Part shown: in pieces, positions 1-9,008 of the stretch
Layout: each line of letters opens with the position of its first letter
Numbering within the stretch: position 1 is the first letter of the stretch
Source: JACVRM01 sp963839815
GTDB lineage: Bacteria > Actinomycetota > Thermoleophilia > Gaiellales > Gaiellaceae
Assembly (NCBI GenBank): GCA_963839815.1
Contig: CAWIWF010000008.1
Coordinates: forward strand, 124,001 to 188,000
Direction of reading: 5' to 3'
DNA length: 64,000 bases
Made by a program: the position numbers and the translations under genes
Notes under the pieces: model-generated
Database searches by the model: none
What the model was told of the DNA's origin: nothing
Seen by the model: only the letters and a program-made list of their open reading frames with translations

Positions 1-1017
1 CGCGGCTCCGCCGACGACAAGGGCCAGCTCTACATGCAGCTCAGGGCGGCGGCCGAGCTCGCCCGCGACGGCGCCCTGCCGGTGAACATCCGGGTCTGCT
101 GCGACGGCGAGGAGGAGATCGGCGGCAAGTCGATCGTCGAGTTCCTGCGCTCGGACGAGCAGGGCGCGGATGCCTGCGTGATCTTCGACGGGCTGATGGA
201 GCGCCATGGCCAGCCCTCGTTCTGGACGGCGACGCGCGGTCTGATCGCCTACGACCTCCGTGTTCAAACCGGCACCAAGGACATGCACTCCGGGATCTAC
301 GGCAACGCGGCCCTGAACGCGATCCACGTGCTGATGGACCTGCTCGGGACGCTCGTGCTGCGCGACGGGCGGCTGCCGGAGTCGCTCCGCGCCGGCATCG
401 CGCCGCCGACCGAGGACGAGCTGGCCTCCTGGCGGCAACTCCCGCCCGGCCAGGAGATGCTCGACGCGATGGGCGCCCGTCCGCTCGACGGTCGCGCGGC
501 CGAGGAGTTCTACGTCCGCACCTTCGCGGAGCCGTCGATGGATGTGAACGGGATCCTCGGTGGGAAGCCCGGGCTGCTGAACACGACGGTCATCGTCTCG
601 GCGGCGGCCAACTTCACCATCCGGCTCGCCCCCGGCCAGGATCCGGACGAGATCGACGCCGTGGTGCGGCGGTTGCTCGAGGAGGCGACGCCCGCCGGCG
701 CCGAGATCGAGGTGACGCTCGCCTCGTGGTCGGCGCCCGGGCTGATCTCGCCTGACGACCCCGTGATCCGGCTCGGCCTCGATGCCTTCGAGCGCGCGAC
801 CGGGGTGCGGCCGCTGCTGGCGCGGGCGGGCGGCACGCTGCCGATCGTCCCGGCCCTCGCCGAGAGCGGCATCCCCACCGTGCTCACGGGCTTCGCGGTG
901 ACCGACAGCAACGTGCACTCGCCGAACGAGGCGATTCCCGCCGAGTACATTCCGCTCGGCATCGAGGCGGCGAAGGAGCTCTACACGGCCTTCGGCGCGC
1001 TCGAACGGCGCAGCTAG
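1..1017 (+). CDS. M20 family metallopeptidase (dipeptidase-like), C-terminal part
   Basis: The 5' end lies outside the window; the frame is open from base 1 and begins with an RGSADDKGQ motif, which is the metal-binding Asp region of M20 dipeptidases. Later landmarks are CDGEEEIGG (catalytic and metal Glu pair), DMHSGIYGN (start of the dimerisation domain) and a C-terminal TDSNVHSPNE carrying the last metal His. The family uses two zinc ions to hydrolyse dipeptides or N-acyl amino acids in the cytoplasm. The substrate cannot be read from sequence. About the last 338 residues are present, so roughly the first 100 are missing. Family assignment is firm. Confidence 0.9.
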   Translation, partial: RGSADDKGQLYMQLRAAAELARDGALPVNIRVCCDGEEEIGGKSIVEFLRSDEQGADACVIFDGLMERHGQPSFWTATRGLIAYDLRVQTGTKDMHSGIYGNAALNAIHVLMDLLGTLVLRDGRLPESLRAGIAPPTEDELASWRQLPPGQEMLDAMGARPLDGRAAEEFYVRTFAEPSMDVNGILGGKPGLLNTTVIVSAAANFTIRLAPGQDPDEIDAVVRRLLEEATPAGAEIEVTLASWSAPGLISPDDPVIRLGLDAFERATGVRPLLARAGGTLPIVPALAESGIPTVLTGFAVTDSNVHSPNEAIPAEYIPLGIEAAKELYTAFGALERRS

Positions 1018-1053
1018 CTCACTGCGTCAGGGCCACGTAGGATCGGCCGGGCC

Positions 1054-1512
1054 ATGACCTGGTACGAGCTCTGGCTGTTCCTCCACATCACGGGCGCGAT
1101 CGTCTGGATCGGCGGCGGAGCTGCGATCCAGGTGTTCGGCATTCTCACCAAGCGCGCCGCCGACCCGGCGAAGACGGCGTTCTTCGCGCGCAACGTGTCC
1201 TGGACCGTCCTGCGCGTGTTCCTGCCGGCGTCCCTGCTCGTGCTCGCAGCCGGCATCGGCCTGACCGAGGAGGGCAACTGGGACTGGGGCGAGCCGTTCA
1301 TCGCCTGGGGGCTCGTGCTCTGGGCGGCGGTGTCGCTCGTCGCCTTCGGCTTCCTCGCTCGCGCGCTCGGAGCGGCCGGACGGCGGCTCGAGGAGGAAGG
1401 GCCGAGCCCGGCCCTGGCGCTCCGCCTGCGCAACCTCGTCTGGCTCTCCCGGGTGCTCCTCGGTGTGCTGTTCGTGATCGTCTTCCTGATGAGCGTCAAG
1501 CCCGGCACCTGA
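1054..1512 (+). CDS. Small four-helix membrane protein (DUF2269-like)
   Basis: 152 residues with four hydrophobic segments. The first contains LHITGAIVWIGGG and the last runs to the C-terminus before SVKPGT. The early His followed by a Gly-rich helix recalls DUF2269 and related predicted integral membrane proteins; no function is established. The start ATG lies 10 nt after a possible -10 box TAGGAT (1038-1043) and 36 nt after the peptidase stop, so it may have its own promoter. The product is probably an inner-membrane protein. The family name is tentative. Confidence 0.7.
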   Translation: MTWYELWLFLHITGAIVWIGGGAAIQVFGILTKRAADPAKTAFFARNVSWTVLRVFLPASLLVLAAGIGLTEEGNWDWGEPFIAWGLVLWAAVSLVAFGFLARALGAAGRRLEEEGPSPALALRLRNLVWLSRVLLGVLFVIVFLMSVKPGT

Positions 1513-1564
1513 TCCGGCGCCCACGGGCTCTCGCAGACCGGCACTGTTTCGGCACACGGCCGTC

Positions 1565-1698
1565 ACACACGCGTGCGCCCCTGGGCGATACGGTCGCACC
1601 GGGGAGGAGGAGCGGCGGCACCCCGGCGCCCGCTCCCGGGACATGTCTTTTCGGGACACGTGCAGGACGTCGCCGGCCGGGGGCGCTGTTCGAGCGCC
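1565..1698 (+). repeat. Promoter-plus-hairpin module, copy A (possible small RNA)
   Basis: Aligns without gaps over 63 bp with 45569-45631: the last 29 bases (1599-1627, starting CCGGGGAGGAGGAG) differ at one position. A -10-like TACGGT lies at 1589-1594, preceded by ACACACGCGTGCG. Downstream are GGGACA/TGTC units and a GGCGCT-GTTCG-AGCGCC hairpin (1682-1698). The only gene downstream is convergent (ends at 1739), so any transcript from here would be a short non-coding RNA of about 100-140 nt. Promoter and RNA are inferred; the repeat itself is direct. Confidence 0.4.
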
Positions 1699-1738
1699 GG
1701 TACCGGGACGCCGCTTCGGGTGGGATGTGCCCGGGGGC

Positions 1739-3280
1739 TCAGTCCCAGGGCGGCGGGTTGTGCACCCAGCGCCCGCCGACCATGGTGGCGACGACCTGCA
1801 CGTCCGCGAGCTCCTCGGGCGGACAGCTGACCGGGTCGCGGTCGAGCACCACGAGGTCGGCCAGGTAGCCCGGTAGCAGCTTGCCGCGCCGGCGCTCGTC
1901 GCCCGCGAGCCAGGCTGGCGCCAGGCACGTCGCCGCCAGCGCTTGCTCGACCGTCAGCGCCTGCTCGGGCCGCCACGCCGGCCGCTCATCGAGCGTCCGC
2001 AGCACGCCCGCACGGATCCCCGCCAGCGGGTCGAGCTCCTCGATGGGCGCGTCGGAGCCGTTCGCGACCACCGCGCCCGACTCGAGCAGCGAGCGGAAGG
2101 CGTAGGCGCCGTCGAGCCGCTCGCCCCAGAACCGCTCCGCGAGCTCCCGGTCGGATGGCGCATGGCTGAACTGCACCGACGCGGCCACGCCGAGCTCCGC
2201 GAAGCGGCGGACGTCCGCCTGGTCGAGCAGCTGTGCGTGCTCGATCCGGTGCCGCAGCCCCAAGCGCGCCCACTCCCCGCGCGTCGCCTCGAACGCGTCC
2301 AGCGCCTCCCGGTTCGCCCGGTCGCCGATCGCGTGCACCGCCACCGGCCAGCCGGCCTGTGCCGCGCCGCGGACGATCTGCTCCAACTCCTCGCGGCTCG
2401 TGATCTCCACCCCGCTGCCGTCGAGGAGCCGTGCCGTCTGCGAGCCGAGCGTCCCGTCCATGAACGCCTTCAGGTACCCGAGCCGCAGCAGGTCGTCGCC
2501 GAGGCCCGAGCGCAGGCCGAGACCGCTCAGGCGGTCGAGCTCCGTCGCGGGCAGCGACTGCCACACGCGCAGCGTCAGCGCCCCCTCATCGCGCAGCCGC
2601 TGGAAGAGGCGGAGCGCCCCGATCCAGCCGTCCTTGTCGTGGATCGAGGTGACGCCGCGCGCGGCCGCCACCCGCAGGCCGGCCCGCATCGCGCGGATGT
2701 ACTCGTCGTCCGGCACCGTCATGACCTCGTCCCGGAACCGCCACGCCGCCTCCTCGCGAAGAACGCCCGTAGGCTCACCGGCGGCGTCGCGCTCGACCAC
2801 GCCCCCCGGCGCCTCGAGCTCACCGTCGGCGCGCGTGAGCGCCGCCGAGTTGACCCACAGCGAGTGCGAGTCGCGCGCCAGCAGCGCCGCCGGTACGTCG
2901 CCGGTGACCGCATCGAGCGCCTGCCGCGTCGGCTCCACGCGGGGCTGCCAGTCGCCGTCGCGCCAGCCGCGACCGCGCAGCCAGCCGCCGCGCGCGACGC
3001 CGCCCAGCGCGTCGCGCACGCGCCCGAGCGTCTCGTCGAGCGAGCCCGCGTCCTCGAGTCGCACCTCGTCCCGAGCCAGCGCCCAGGTCGGGAAGTGGAC
3101 GTGCGCGTCGGCGAAGCCCGGCAGGACGCAGCGGCCGCCGAGATCCACCCGCTCGGGGCTCGCCAGCGCCCGCTCGTGCGTGCCGACACCGCCGGCCACC
3201 AGGTCGCCCGCGATCGCCAGGGCCCGGGCCACCGGCAGCGCGGCGTCGAGCGTACGGACGATCCCGTTCGAGAGGATCAC
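1739..3280 (-). CDS. Amidohydrolase family 3 (YtcJ-like) metal-dependent hydrolase
   Basis: 513 residues. The N-terminal beta-sandwich (VILSNGIVRTLD) is followed by the metal-binding DAHVHFP near residue 60. The barrel carries HAIGDRAN and HRIEHAQLL with metal His residues, and GSDAPIEELDPL with the catalytic Asp, then the returning beta-sandwich strand. This is the order seen in YtcJ/AepA-type amidohydrolases, which hydrolyse C-N bonds in unidentified amide substrates. The GTG start is preceded by TAGGGT and exactly 6 nt, with no ribosome-binding site, fitting a leaderless mRNA. Full length for the family; substrate unknown. Confidence 0.88.
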   Translation of the reverse strand: MILSNGIVRTLDAALPVARALAIAGDLVAGGVGTHERALASPERVDLGGRCVLPGFADAHVHFPTWALARDEVRLEDAGSLDETLGRVRDALGGVARGGWLRGRGWRDGDWQPRVEPTRQALDAVTGDVPAALLARDSHSLWVNSAALTRADGELEAPGGVVERDAAGEPTGVLREEAAWRFRDEVMTVPDDEYIRAMRAGLRVAAARGVTSIHDKDGWIGALRLFQRLRDEGALTLRVWQSLPATELDRLSGLGLRSGLGDDLLRLGYLKAFMDGTLGSQTARLLDGSGVEITSREELEQIVRGAAQAGWPVAVHAIGDRANREALDAFEATRGEWARLGLRHRIEHAQLLDQADVRRFAELGVAASVQFSHAPSDRELAERFWGERLDGAYAFRSLLESGAVVANGSDAPIEELDPLAGIRAGVLRTLDERPAWRPEQALTVEQALAATCLAPAWLAGDERRRGKLLPGYLADLVVLDRDPVSCPPEELADVQVVATMVGGRWVHNPPPWD

Positions 3281-3286
3281 GCGCGC

Positions 3287-3292
3287 ACCCTA
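3287..3292 (-). promoter_or_regulatory. -10 box TAGGGT for a leaderless amidohydrolase transcript
   Basis: Minus-strand TAGGGT followed by GCGCGC and then the GTG start at 3280. Transcription would begin at or next to the start codon. Confidence 0.5.
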
Positions 3293-3336
3293 GTAGCCCG
3301 CTTGACGCCCCGGGCGCCCGCCGCGAGGATCGGCTC

Positions 3337-3717
3337 GTGCTCGATCACGTCATCCTCGACGTCGCGGACTACGACCGCGCCAAGGCCTTCTACACCGCGG
3401 CGCTCGAGCCGCTCGGGTGCGGGCCGCTCGTCGAGTTCGAGGAGGGCGAGACCACCATGTGCGGCTTCGGCCGCGACCGCAAGGCCACAGTGTGGATCGC
3501 CCGCCGCCCGCACGACCCCCGAGGCGGCGCGCATGTCGCCTTCGAGGCCGCGAGCCGCACCGACGTCGAGGCCTTCCACGCCGCCGCAGTCGCCGCGGGT
3601 GGGCGCGACAACGGCGCGCCGGGCCTGCGCCGGCAGTACGAGCCGACCTACTACGCGGCCTACGTGCTCGACCCGGACGGCAACAACATCGAGGCGGTCA
3701 CGCACGAGCCGGAGTAG
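3337..3717 (+). CDS. VOC family (glyoxalase/dioxygenase fold) protein
   Basis: 126 residues with two beta-alpha-beta-beta-beta modules. The N-terminal LDHVILDVADYDRAKAFY holds the first metal-ligand position (His), and the C-terminal YAAYVLDPDGNNIEAV holds the usual Glu. These are landmarks of small VOC proteins related to lactoylglutathione lyase. The substrate is unknown; such stand-alone proteins act in metabolite detoxification or resistance. GTG start with GAGGAT 6 nt upstream, a weaker version of the leaderless arrangement common here. Similar VOC genes are at 15499 and 27576. Confidence 0.88.
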   Translation: MLDHVILDVADYDRAKAFYTAALEPLGCGPLVEFEEGETTMCGFGRDRKATVWIARRPHDPRGGAHVAFEAASRTDVEAFHAAAVAAGGRDNGAPGLRRQYEPTYYAAYVLDPDGNNIEAVTHEPE

Positions 3718-3776
3718 GCCCGGGTCGGGCGGCCGCCGGAGGCCGCGCCCGCGCGCGACCCCCGGCCGTCAGCACC

Positions 3777-5207
3777 TCAGGCCGGCGCGATGTTGTTGTT
3801 GCGCCGGAAGAAGTTGTCCGGGTCGTAGGTCGCCTTGATCTCGGCCAGCCGCCGCAGGTTGCGGCCGAAGGCGTCGTCGACGCCGACATCCGGCGTCTCG
3901 TCCGAGATGCCGGTGAAGTTGAGGTAGGTGCCGCCGGTGCCGAACTCGCTGAGCTCGGCGAACTGGTCTCGCACCCACTGGATGTTCGCTGCCGTGTCGG
4001 CGGGATCGACCCAGTTCCCGTCGATGGTCACCATGTACTTCGCCGACCGCTCGCCGAAGGCCGTGTCCTCGGCGCCGACGCGGTTGACGGCGCCGCCCAT
4101 CTGCCAGACGACGAAGAAGATCAGCGGCGCGGGCCGGTCAAGGGCCTTGGCGGCGATCCGGTCGATGACCTCGTCCGTGAGCTCGGCCAGGTAGAGCGCC
4201 TTCCAGTAGCTCTGGAAGTGGTCGCGCGGGAAGAGCGCGTCGAACGCGGTCTGCACGATGCGAAACGGCATCGGCTGCGTGATGTCGGCGAGCGGCTCGC
4301 CCAGCTCGCGCAGCGGCTGCAGCACCTTCATGCCCTGGTCGGCATCGCCCGCGTACGTCGCCGCGATGACCACGACCGCACGGTCGTGCACCGGCTCGGG
4401 AACGTGCGGGTCGGCCGGCAGGGTGATCGTCACGGCCTCCGCCGTGACTTCCTCGGGCGCCCGCTCCGCGAAGTCGCGGAAGCCGCGCAGCACCGTGGCC
4501 GCCTGCTCGACCGGGTAGAAGACCCCCGCGAAGGCGACCATCGGGCCGACGGGGTGGAGCTGGAACGTGAACTGGGTGACGATGCCGAAGTTGCCGCCGC
4601 CGCCCCGGATCGCCCAGTAGAGGTCGGGGTTCGAGTCGGCGGACGCGGTCAGCACCTCGCCGTCCGCCGTCACCACCTGGGCGGACACGACGTTGTCGGC
4701 CGAGAGGCCGTGCTTGCGCCGCAGCCAGCCGTAGCCGCCGCCCAGCGTCAGCCCGGCGACTCCCGTGTCGGACACGAGCCCGCCCGGGGTCGCCAGCCCG
4801 AAGGCCTGCGCCTCGCGGTCGACATCACCCCAGAGCGCGCCGCCCTGCACCCGCGCGAGCCGTGCCTCGGGATCGACGTCGACCCCGTTTAGCTGTGACA
4901 GGTCGATGACCATGCCGCCGTCGGAGCTCGAGAGGCCTGCGATCGAGTGCCCGCCGCCGCGCACGGTCACCTCCAGCCCGTGCTCGCGAGCGAAGCGAAC
5001 CGCATCGACGACGTCGGCGGTCCCGGTCGCCTGCACCACCAGGCTCGGCCTGTCGGCATGCATGGCGTTGAACGGGCGGCGGTCGCCCGCGTAGTCGGGC
5101 GGCGGGTCGGCGATCAGCTGGCCGCGGAGCAGCTCCGCGAGCGCTGCGATCGCCTCCTCTGACACCTGTGCCTGAGCCCCCGCCAGCGTTGCCACGGTTC
5201 CGGTCAT
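3777..5207 (-). CDS. FAD-binding oxidoreductase, berberine-bridge-enzyme type
   Basis: 476 residues. The PCMH-type FAD domain has VRGGGHSIAG, whose His is the usual covalent FAD attachment site. TGVAGLTLGGGYGW follows where bicovalent enzymes carry a Cys; no Cys is visible here, so a single covalent bond is expected. The C-terminus ends YDPDNFFRRNNNIAP, the BBE signature. These enzymes oxidise alcohols, sugars or amines using oxygen. The start was set at ATG 5207 because AAGGAGG lies 6 nt upstream; a longer frame to 5234 would place that site inside the coding region. Substrate unknown. Confidence 0.9.
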   Translation of the reverse strand: MTGTVATLAGAQAQVSEEAIAALAELLRGQLIADPPPDYAGDRRPFNAMHADRPSLVVQATGTADVVDAVRFAREHGLEVTVRGGGHSIAGLSSSDGGMVIDLSQLNGVDVDPEARLARVQGGALWGDVDREAQAFGLATPGGLVSDTGVAGLTLGGGYGWLRRKHGLSADNVVSAQVVTADGEVLTASADSNPDLYWAIRGGGGNFGIVTQFTFQLHPVGPMVAFAGVFYPVEQAATVLRGFRDFAERAPEEVTAEAVTITLPADPHVPEPVHDRAVVVIAATYAGDADQGMKVLQPLRELGEPLADITQPMPFRIVQTAFDALFPRDHFQSYWKALYLAELTDEVIDRIAAKALDRPAPLIFFVVWQMGGAVNRVGAEDTAFGERSAKYMVTIDGNWVDPADTAANIQWVRDQFAELSEFGTGGTYLNFTGISDETPDVGVDDAFGRNLRRLAEIKATYDPDNFFRRNNNIAPA

Positions 5208-5417
5208 GTCTGCTCCCTCCTTCGATGGCTGCACTGCGGCCGTCTCGGCTCGAGCGCAACCCGTTACGCGGCGCAGCCCGGCGGCGTATCAGCCTCGCCT
5301 GCGGCGGAGAGCCGGCGGCGAGCGCCCTCCCCGCTGCTCGCTGCCTCCTTCGAGCGCGTCCCCGGCCATGCGCCGCCGTTCACGAACGCGGCCGACTTGG
5401 CCGGCAACGAGCCAGCT

Positions 5418-5684
5418 CTACGAGCGGTACGACCGGCCCGTGATCCAGTTGGCGAGCCGGGCGAGCAGCGACGTGCGCGTCCCGAGCACCGCGATCAGCA
5501 CGGCCATGGCGACCGTCGTGCCCGCGCCGGCCAGGAGCCGCACCCACCAGGCGGCAGTCAGGCCGAAGCCGACGGTGACCCCGATGCTGACGAGCACGCC
5601 GAGCAGCGTGATGCCCGCCGCCTGGAGCGTGAGCGCGCGATCGTCGCCGACCTGACCGTTCTCCTGTTCGGGCTCGTCGGCCAT
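5418..5684 (-). CDS. Small two-helix membrane protein, unknown function
   Basis: 88 residues beginning MADEPEQENGQVGDDR, an acidic cytoplasmic head. Two hydrophobic helices follow (about residues 20-42 and 47-68), then a basic tail ending GRSYRS. The start ATG at 5684 is 8 nt after a minus-strand TAGCCT, so a nearly leaderless transcript is likely; the open frame extends further but without a signal. I do not recognise the family. It lies between, and is probably transcribed separately from, the BBE oxidoreductase and the AI-2E permease. Confidence 0.6.
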   Translation of the reverse strand: MADEPEQENGQVGDDRALTLQAAGITLLGVLVSIGVTVGFGLTAAWWVRLLAGAGTTVAMAVLIAVLGTRTSLLARLANWITGRSYRS

Positions 5685-5863
5685 GCGGATGGAGGCTAGC
5701 CCGTCGAGGGCCGCCCGCACTCGTCGAGCACCTGCCCGGCCAGGGCCTCACGCACCATCCCGTGGCGTCTCCGACGCCGCGCCAGACAACCCATGCAGCC
5801 TCAGGACTTCCTGACGCGCGCCTCGACGGTGTTCGGAACGGGCCGGCCGGGCAGGGACACTGG

Positions 5864-6982
5864 ATGAGCCTCGAACATGACAGCGTCCCGCGCGGCCTGC
5901 GGGTCGCCGCCGCCCTGAGCTGGCGCTTCCTGCTCGTGGTGGCGACGGTCGCTGTGCTCGCCTACATCGCCGCGCGCCTGCGCCTCGTGCTCCTGCCGGT
6001 CGTGATCGCGCTGCTGCTCGCGACCGTCCTCTACCCGCTTGCTCGCCGGCTGCGCGACCGCGGCGTTCCCAACGGCCTGGCCGCGCTCCTCGTGCTCGTC
6101 GGCTCGCTGGCGCTCGTCGGGGTCACGGTGGCCGTGGTCGCGCCGCCCGTCGTCGAGGAGATGAGCGACGTGGACGACCAGGCGCGCGGCGGTATCGAGC
6201 GGATCGAGGGCTGGCTGGTGGACAGCCGCCTGGGCATCTCGGAGAAGCAGCTGAGCAACGCCGTCGATCGCGGCGAGCAGGAGCTGCGCGAGCGCAGCGG
6301 GGCGATCGCGAGCGGCGTGCTGAGCGGGGCCTACCTCGTGATCGAGATTGCCACCGTGGTGCTTCTCACCCTCTTCCTGCTCTTCTTCTTCCTCAAGGAC
6401 GGCGAGCGGCTCTGGGAGTGGGTGGTCCGCCTGTTCCCGGAGGAGCGGCGGCGCGACGTGCACGAGATCGGCGCGCGCGGCTGGGACACGCTCGGCGGCT
6501 ACCTGCGCGGTACCGCGGCCGTGGCGCTCGTCGACGCCGTCTTCATCGGCGTGGCGCTGTTGCTGATCGGCGTCCCGCTCGTGCTGCCGCTGGCGGTGCT
6601 CACGTTTCTCGGCGGCTTCTTCCCGCTCGTCGGCGCCTTCATCGCGGGCGCGCTCGCGGCGCTCGTCGCGCTCGTCTCGGAGGGCGTCCTGGCGGCAGTG
6701 CTCGTCGTCGGCGCGACCCTCCTCGTGCAGCAACTCGAGGGCAACCTGCTGCAGCCGTTCATCGTCGGGCGCGCGGTGCGGCTGCACCCGGTCGCGATCC
6801 TGCTCGCTGTCACCGCCGGCGCGCTCATCTGGGGCATTCTCGGCGCCTTCCTGGCCGTGCCCTTCACCGCTGTCGTCGCGCGGGCTGCCTCGTACCTGCG
6901 CTCCGAGCGCCAGCCCGACGTGGCGGTCGCGGCCGACGGCGAGGTCGCGCGCGAGCTGTCCGGGCGGACGCCCGCGTCCTGA
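5864..6982 (+). CDS. AI-2E family transporter (permease)
   Basis: 372 residues with the family's layout. Three N-terminal membrane helices include LVLLPVVIALLLATVLYPLARRL. A roughly 100-residue amphipathic extracytoplasmic region follows (VVEEMSDVDDQ to ELRERSG), then a block of about five more helices with FLKDGERLW and the conserved LVQQLEGNLLQPFIVGR. Family members export small molecules or act as ion antiporters; AI-2 export is established only for TqsA. The start chosen is ATG 5864 (MSLEHDS); the upstream frame has no membrane-protein character. Just downstream lies the remnant of another membrane gene. Confidence 0.88.
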   Translation: MSLEHDSVPRGLRVAAALSWRFLLVVATVAVLAYIAARLRLVLLPVVIALLLATVLYPLARRLRDRGVPNGLAALLVLVGSLALVGVTVAVVAPPVVEEMSDVDDQARGGIERIEGWLVDSRLGISEKQLSNAVDRGEQELRERSGAIASGVLSGAYLVIEIATVVLLTLFLLFFFLKDGERLWEWVVRLFPEERRRDVHEIGARGWDTLGGYLRGTAAVALVDAVFIGVALLLIGVPLVLPLAVLTFLGGFFPLVGAFIAGALAALVALVSEGVLAAVLVVGATLLVQQLEGNLLQPFIVGRAVRLHPVAILLAVTAGALIWGILGAFLAVPFTAVVARAASYLRSERQPDVAVAADGEVARELSGRTPAS

Positions 6983-7009
6983 GCGCCGCCTCGCGCGGGC
7001 CGGCGGCGA

Positions 7010-7265
7010 CCGCCGACGAGTGGCGCAGGGTCATCACGCTCGGCCACCGCCTCCAGGCGCTCCGCTTCGGACGCTCGCTGATCCGCGAGGTGGGGAGCGA
7101 CGTGCTCACCTTCCCCTCGGCGATCGCCTCCTACGGTCCGTCTTCGGGAGCCTCGCCATCGTGATCGTCCTGCTCACGCACGTCGACCTCTCGGCCGTCG
7201 TCTTCCTGCCCGGCGTCCAGATCGACAGCTTGGTGCAGCGGGACTGGGACGGCGCCGGCGGTTGA
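7010..7265 (+). pseudogene. Internally deleted YihY/BrkB family membrane protein remnant
   Basis: Two frames carry matching ends of one family. About 7010-7133 encodes DEWRRVITLGHRLQ then SLIREVGSDVLTFPSAIASY, like the YihY N-terminus up to the first helix. About 7129-7265, in another frame, encodes FGSLAIVIVLLTHVDLSAVV then GVQIDSLVQRDWDG and a stop, like its final helix and tail. Roughly 200 residues that should lie between are absent. The remnant overlaps the 3' end of the convergent ABC gene. Family assignment is by eye from the two motifs. Confidence 0.55.
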
Positions 7266-9008
7266 GCCGGTGCCGTCGCCGTGCCACGAGTCCCACAGCG
7301 CCGCGTAGGAGCCCGCCCGGGCGACGAGCTCGTCGTGGCGCCCGAGCTCGCGGACGACTCCCTGCTCCACCACGGCCACCCGGTCGGCGTCGTGCGCGGT
7401 GTGGAGCCGGTGCGCGATCGCCACCACGGTGCGCCCGCGCAGCACCGAGGCGAGCGAGCTCTCGAGGTGGCGCGCGGCGCGCGGGTCGAGCAGCGACGTC
7501 GCCTCGTCGAGGATGAGCGTGTGCGGGTCGGCGAGCACGAGCCGCGCCAGCGCGACCTGCTGCGCCTGGGCCGGGGTGAGCGGGTGGCCGCCGGCGCCGA
7601 CAGGCGTGTGGAGCCCCCCCGGAAGCGCCTGCGCCCACTCGAGGGCGTCGACCGCCTTCAGCGCCTGGCTCACCTGCTCGTCCGAGGCGCTGGGGCGGGC
7701 CAGGATCACGTTCTCGGCGAGCGTGCCGACGAAGACGTGGTGCTCCTGCGTCACCAGCGCGACCTCCTGGCGGAGCGTCTCGAGCGGCAGGTCGACGAGC
7801 CGCACGCCGCCGACCTCGACGCGGCCGCCGCTGGGCGGATGGATGCCGGCCAGCAGCCGGCCGAGCGTGGACTTGCCGGCCCCCGACGGCCCCACGACGG
7901 CGACGCGCTCGCCGGGCTCCAGGTCGAGGTCGATGCCGTGGAGGACGTCGCGCCCGGTGACGTAGGCGTAGCGGACGTCCTCGGCGCGGAGCCGGTCGTC
8001 GGCGGGGGCCTCGTCGCCCGCGAAGCGGTCGGGCGGCACTCCTGCGATGCCGACGAGCCGCGCGAACGAGGTGGCGCCCACCTGGATCTCGTCCAGCCAC
8101 GAGACGAGCCGGTCGACGGGGTCGGCGAGCTGGACGACGTAGAGCGCGATCGCGGTCACCTCGCCGACGGAGGCGTTCCCGGTCGTGACGAGCCAACCGC
8201 CCCAGGCGAGCGTGCCCGCGACCGGGAGCACGTGGGCGAACTCGGCAGTCGGGAACCAGAGCGAGCGCAGGTACAGCGTGTAGCGCTCCCGCTGGTAGAC
8301 GTCGCGGATGTCGGCGTCGATGCGCCGTCGGCGCTCGTCCGCGAGCCCGAGCGCGTCCAGCGTGCGGCCGCCTTCGACCGTCTCGCCGACCCGGCCCGCC
8401 AGCGCCGCATAGGAGGCGCGCTCGGCGAGGTATCCGGCGGGCGCCCGCCGCAGATACCAGCGCGTACCGGCCCAGAGAGCCGGCACGCCGAGCACGCACG
8501 TGAGCCCCGCGAGCGGGTTGATCCACAGCGCCGCCGCGACGGTCAGCAGCGTGGTCACGGCGGCGATCAGCGTCTCGGGCACGGCGAAGCGGATCGTCCG
8601 CGCCAGCGAGTCGACGTCCGCCGTCGTGCGCGAGACGAGGTCGCCGGTCCCGGCGCGCTCCACCGTGGAGAGGGGCAGGGCGAGCACCCGGCGCATGAAG
8701 TCCTCGCGCAGCTCCGCGAAGATGCGCTCCGACAGGACGAACGAGGCGCGCCGCGCGAACCAGGTGAGCACGGTCTGGGCGGCCAGAGCGCCGGCCAGGA
8801 CGAGGACGATGCGGTCGACGTGGCCCCGGGTGGTGCCCTCGTCGACGGATTCGACCAGCTCACCCAGCAGTGCCGGCCCGGCCAGGCCGGCGGCTGCAGC
8901 GCCCGCGTGCAGGGAGATGACGCCGATCAGGCCTCGACGGTGCCGCCGCCCGAGCGCGCCCGCCTGCTCGCGCAGCTCGGCGCCCCCCGCGATCGGGAGG
9001 AGCGTCAC
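7131..9008 (-). CDS. ABC exporter half, ATPase-competent subunit (membrane domain fused to NBD)
   Basis: 625 residues: six membrane helices (about 1-310), then a nucleotide-binding domain with intact Walker A (GPSGAGKST), Walker B (LILDEATS) and H-loop (IAHRL). The signature motif is degenerate: LTPAQAQQ replaces LSGGQ. Its GTG start overlaps the stop of the upstream subunit gene (GTGA), so the two are translationally coupled and should form a heterodimer. The last 40 or so residues after ALWDSWHGDG are antisense to the YihY/BrkB remnant and look like an acquired tail. Exported substrate unknown. Confidence 0.9.
   Translation of the reverse strand: MTLLPIAGGAELREQAGALGRRHRRGLIGVISLHAGAAAAGLAGPALLGELVESVDEGTTRGHVDRIVLVLAGALAAQTVLTWFARRASFVLSERIFAELREDFMRRVLALPLSTVERAGTGDLVSRTTADVDSLARTIRFAVPETLIAAVTTLLTVAAALWINPLAGLTCVLGVPALWAGTRWYLRRAPAGYLAERASYAALAGRVGETVEGGRTLDALGLADERRRRIDADIRDVYQRERYTLYLRSLWFPTAEFAHVLPVAGTLAWGGWLVTTGNASVGEVTAIALYVVQLADPVDRLVSWLDEIQVGATSFARLVGIAGVPPDRFAGDEAPADDRLRAEDVRYAYVTGRDVLHGIDLDLEPGERVAVVGPSGAGKSTLGRLLAGIHPPSGGRVEVGGVRLVDLPLETLRQEVALVTQEHHVFVGTLAENVILARPSASDEQVSQALKAVDALEWAQALPGGLHTPVGAGGHPLTPAQAQQVALARLVLADPHTLILDEATSLLDPRAARHLESSLASVLRGRTVVAIAHRLHTAHDADRVAVVEQGVVRELGRHDELVARAGSYAALWDSWHGDGTGSTAGAVPVPLHQAVDLDAGQEDDGREVDVREQDDHDGEAPEDGP

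Noticed and set aside
3777..5234. Longer start for the BBE oxidoreductase at 5234
   Set aside because: The AAGGAGG ribosome-binding site for ATG 5207 would lie inside the coding region.
5864..6982. Assigning quorum-sensing AI-2 export
   Set aside because: Family name only; most members have unknown or unrelated substrates and no lux genes are present.
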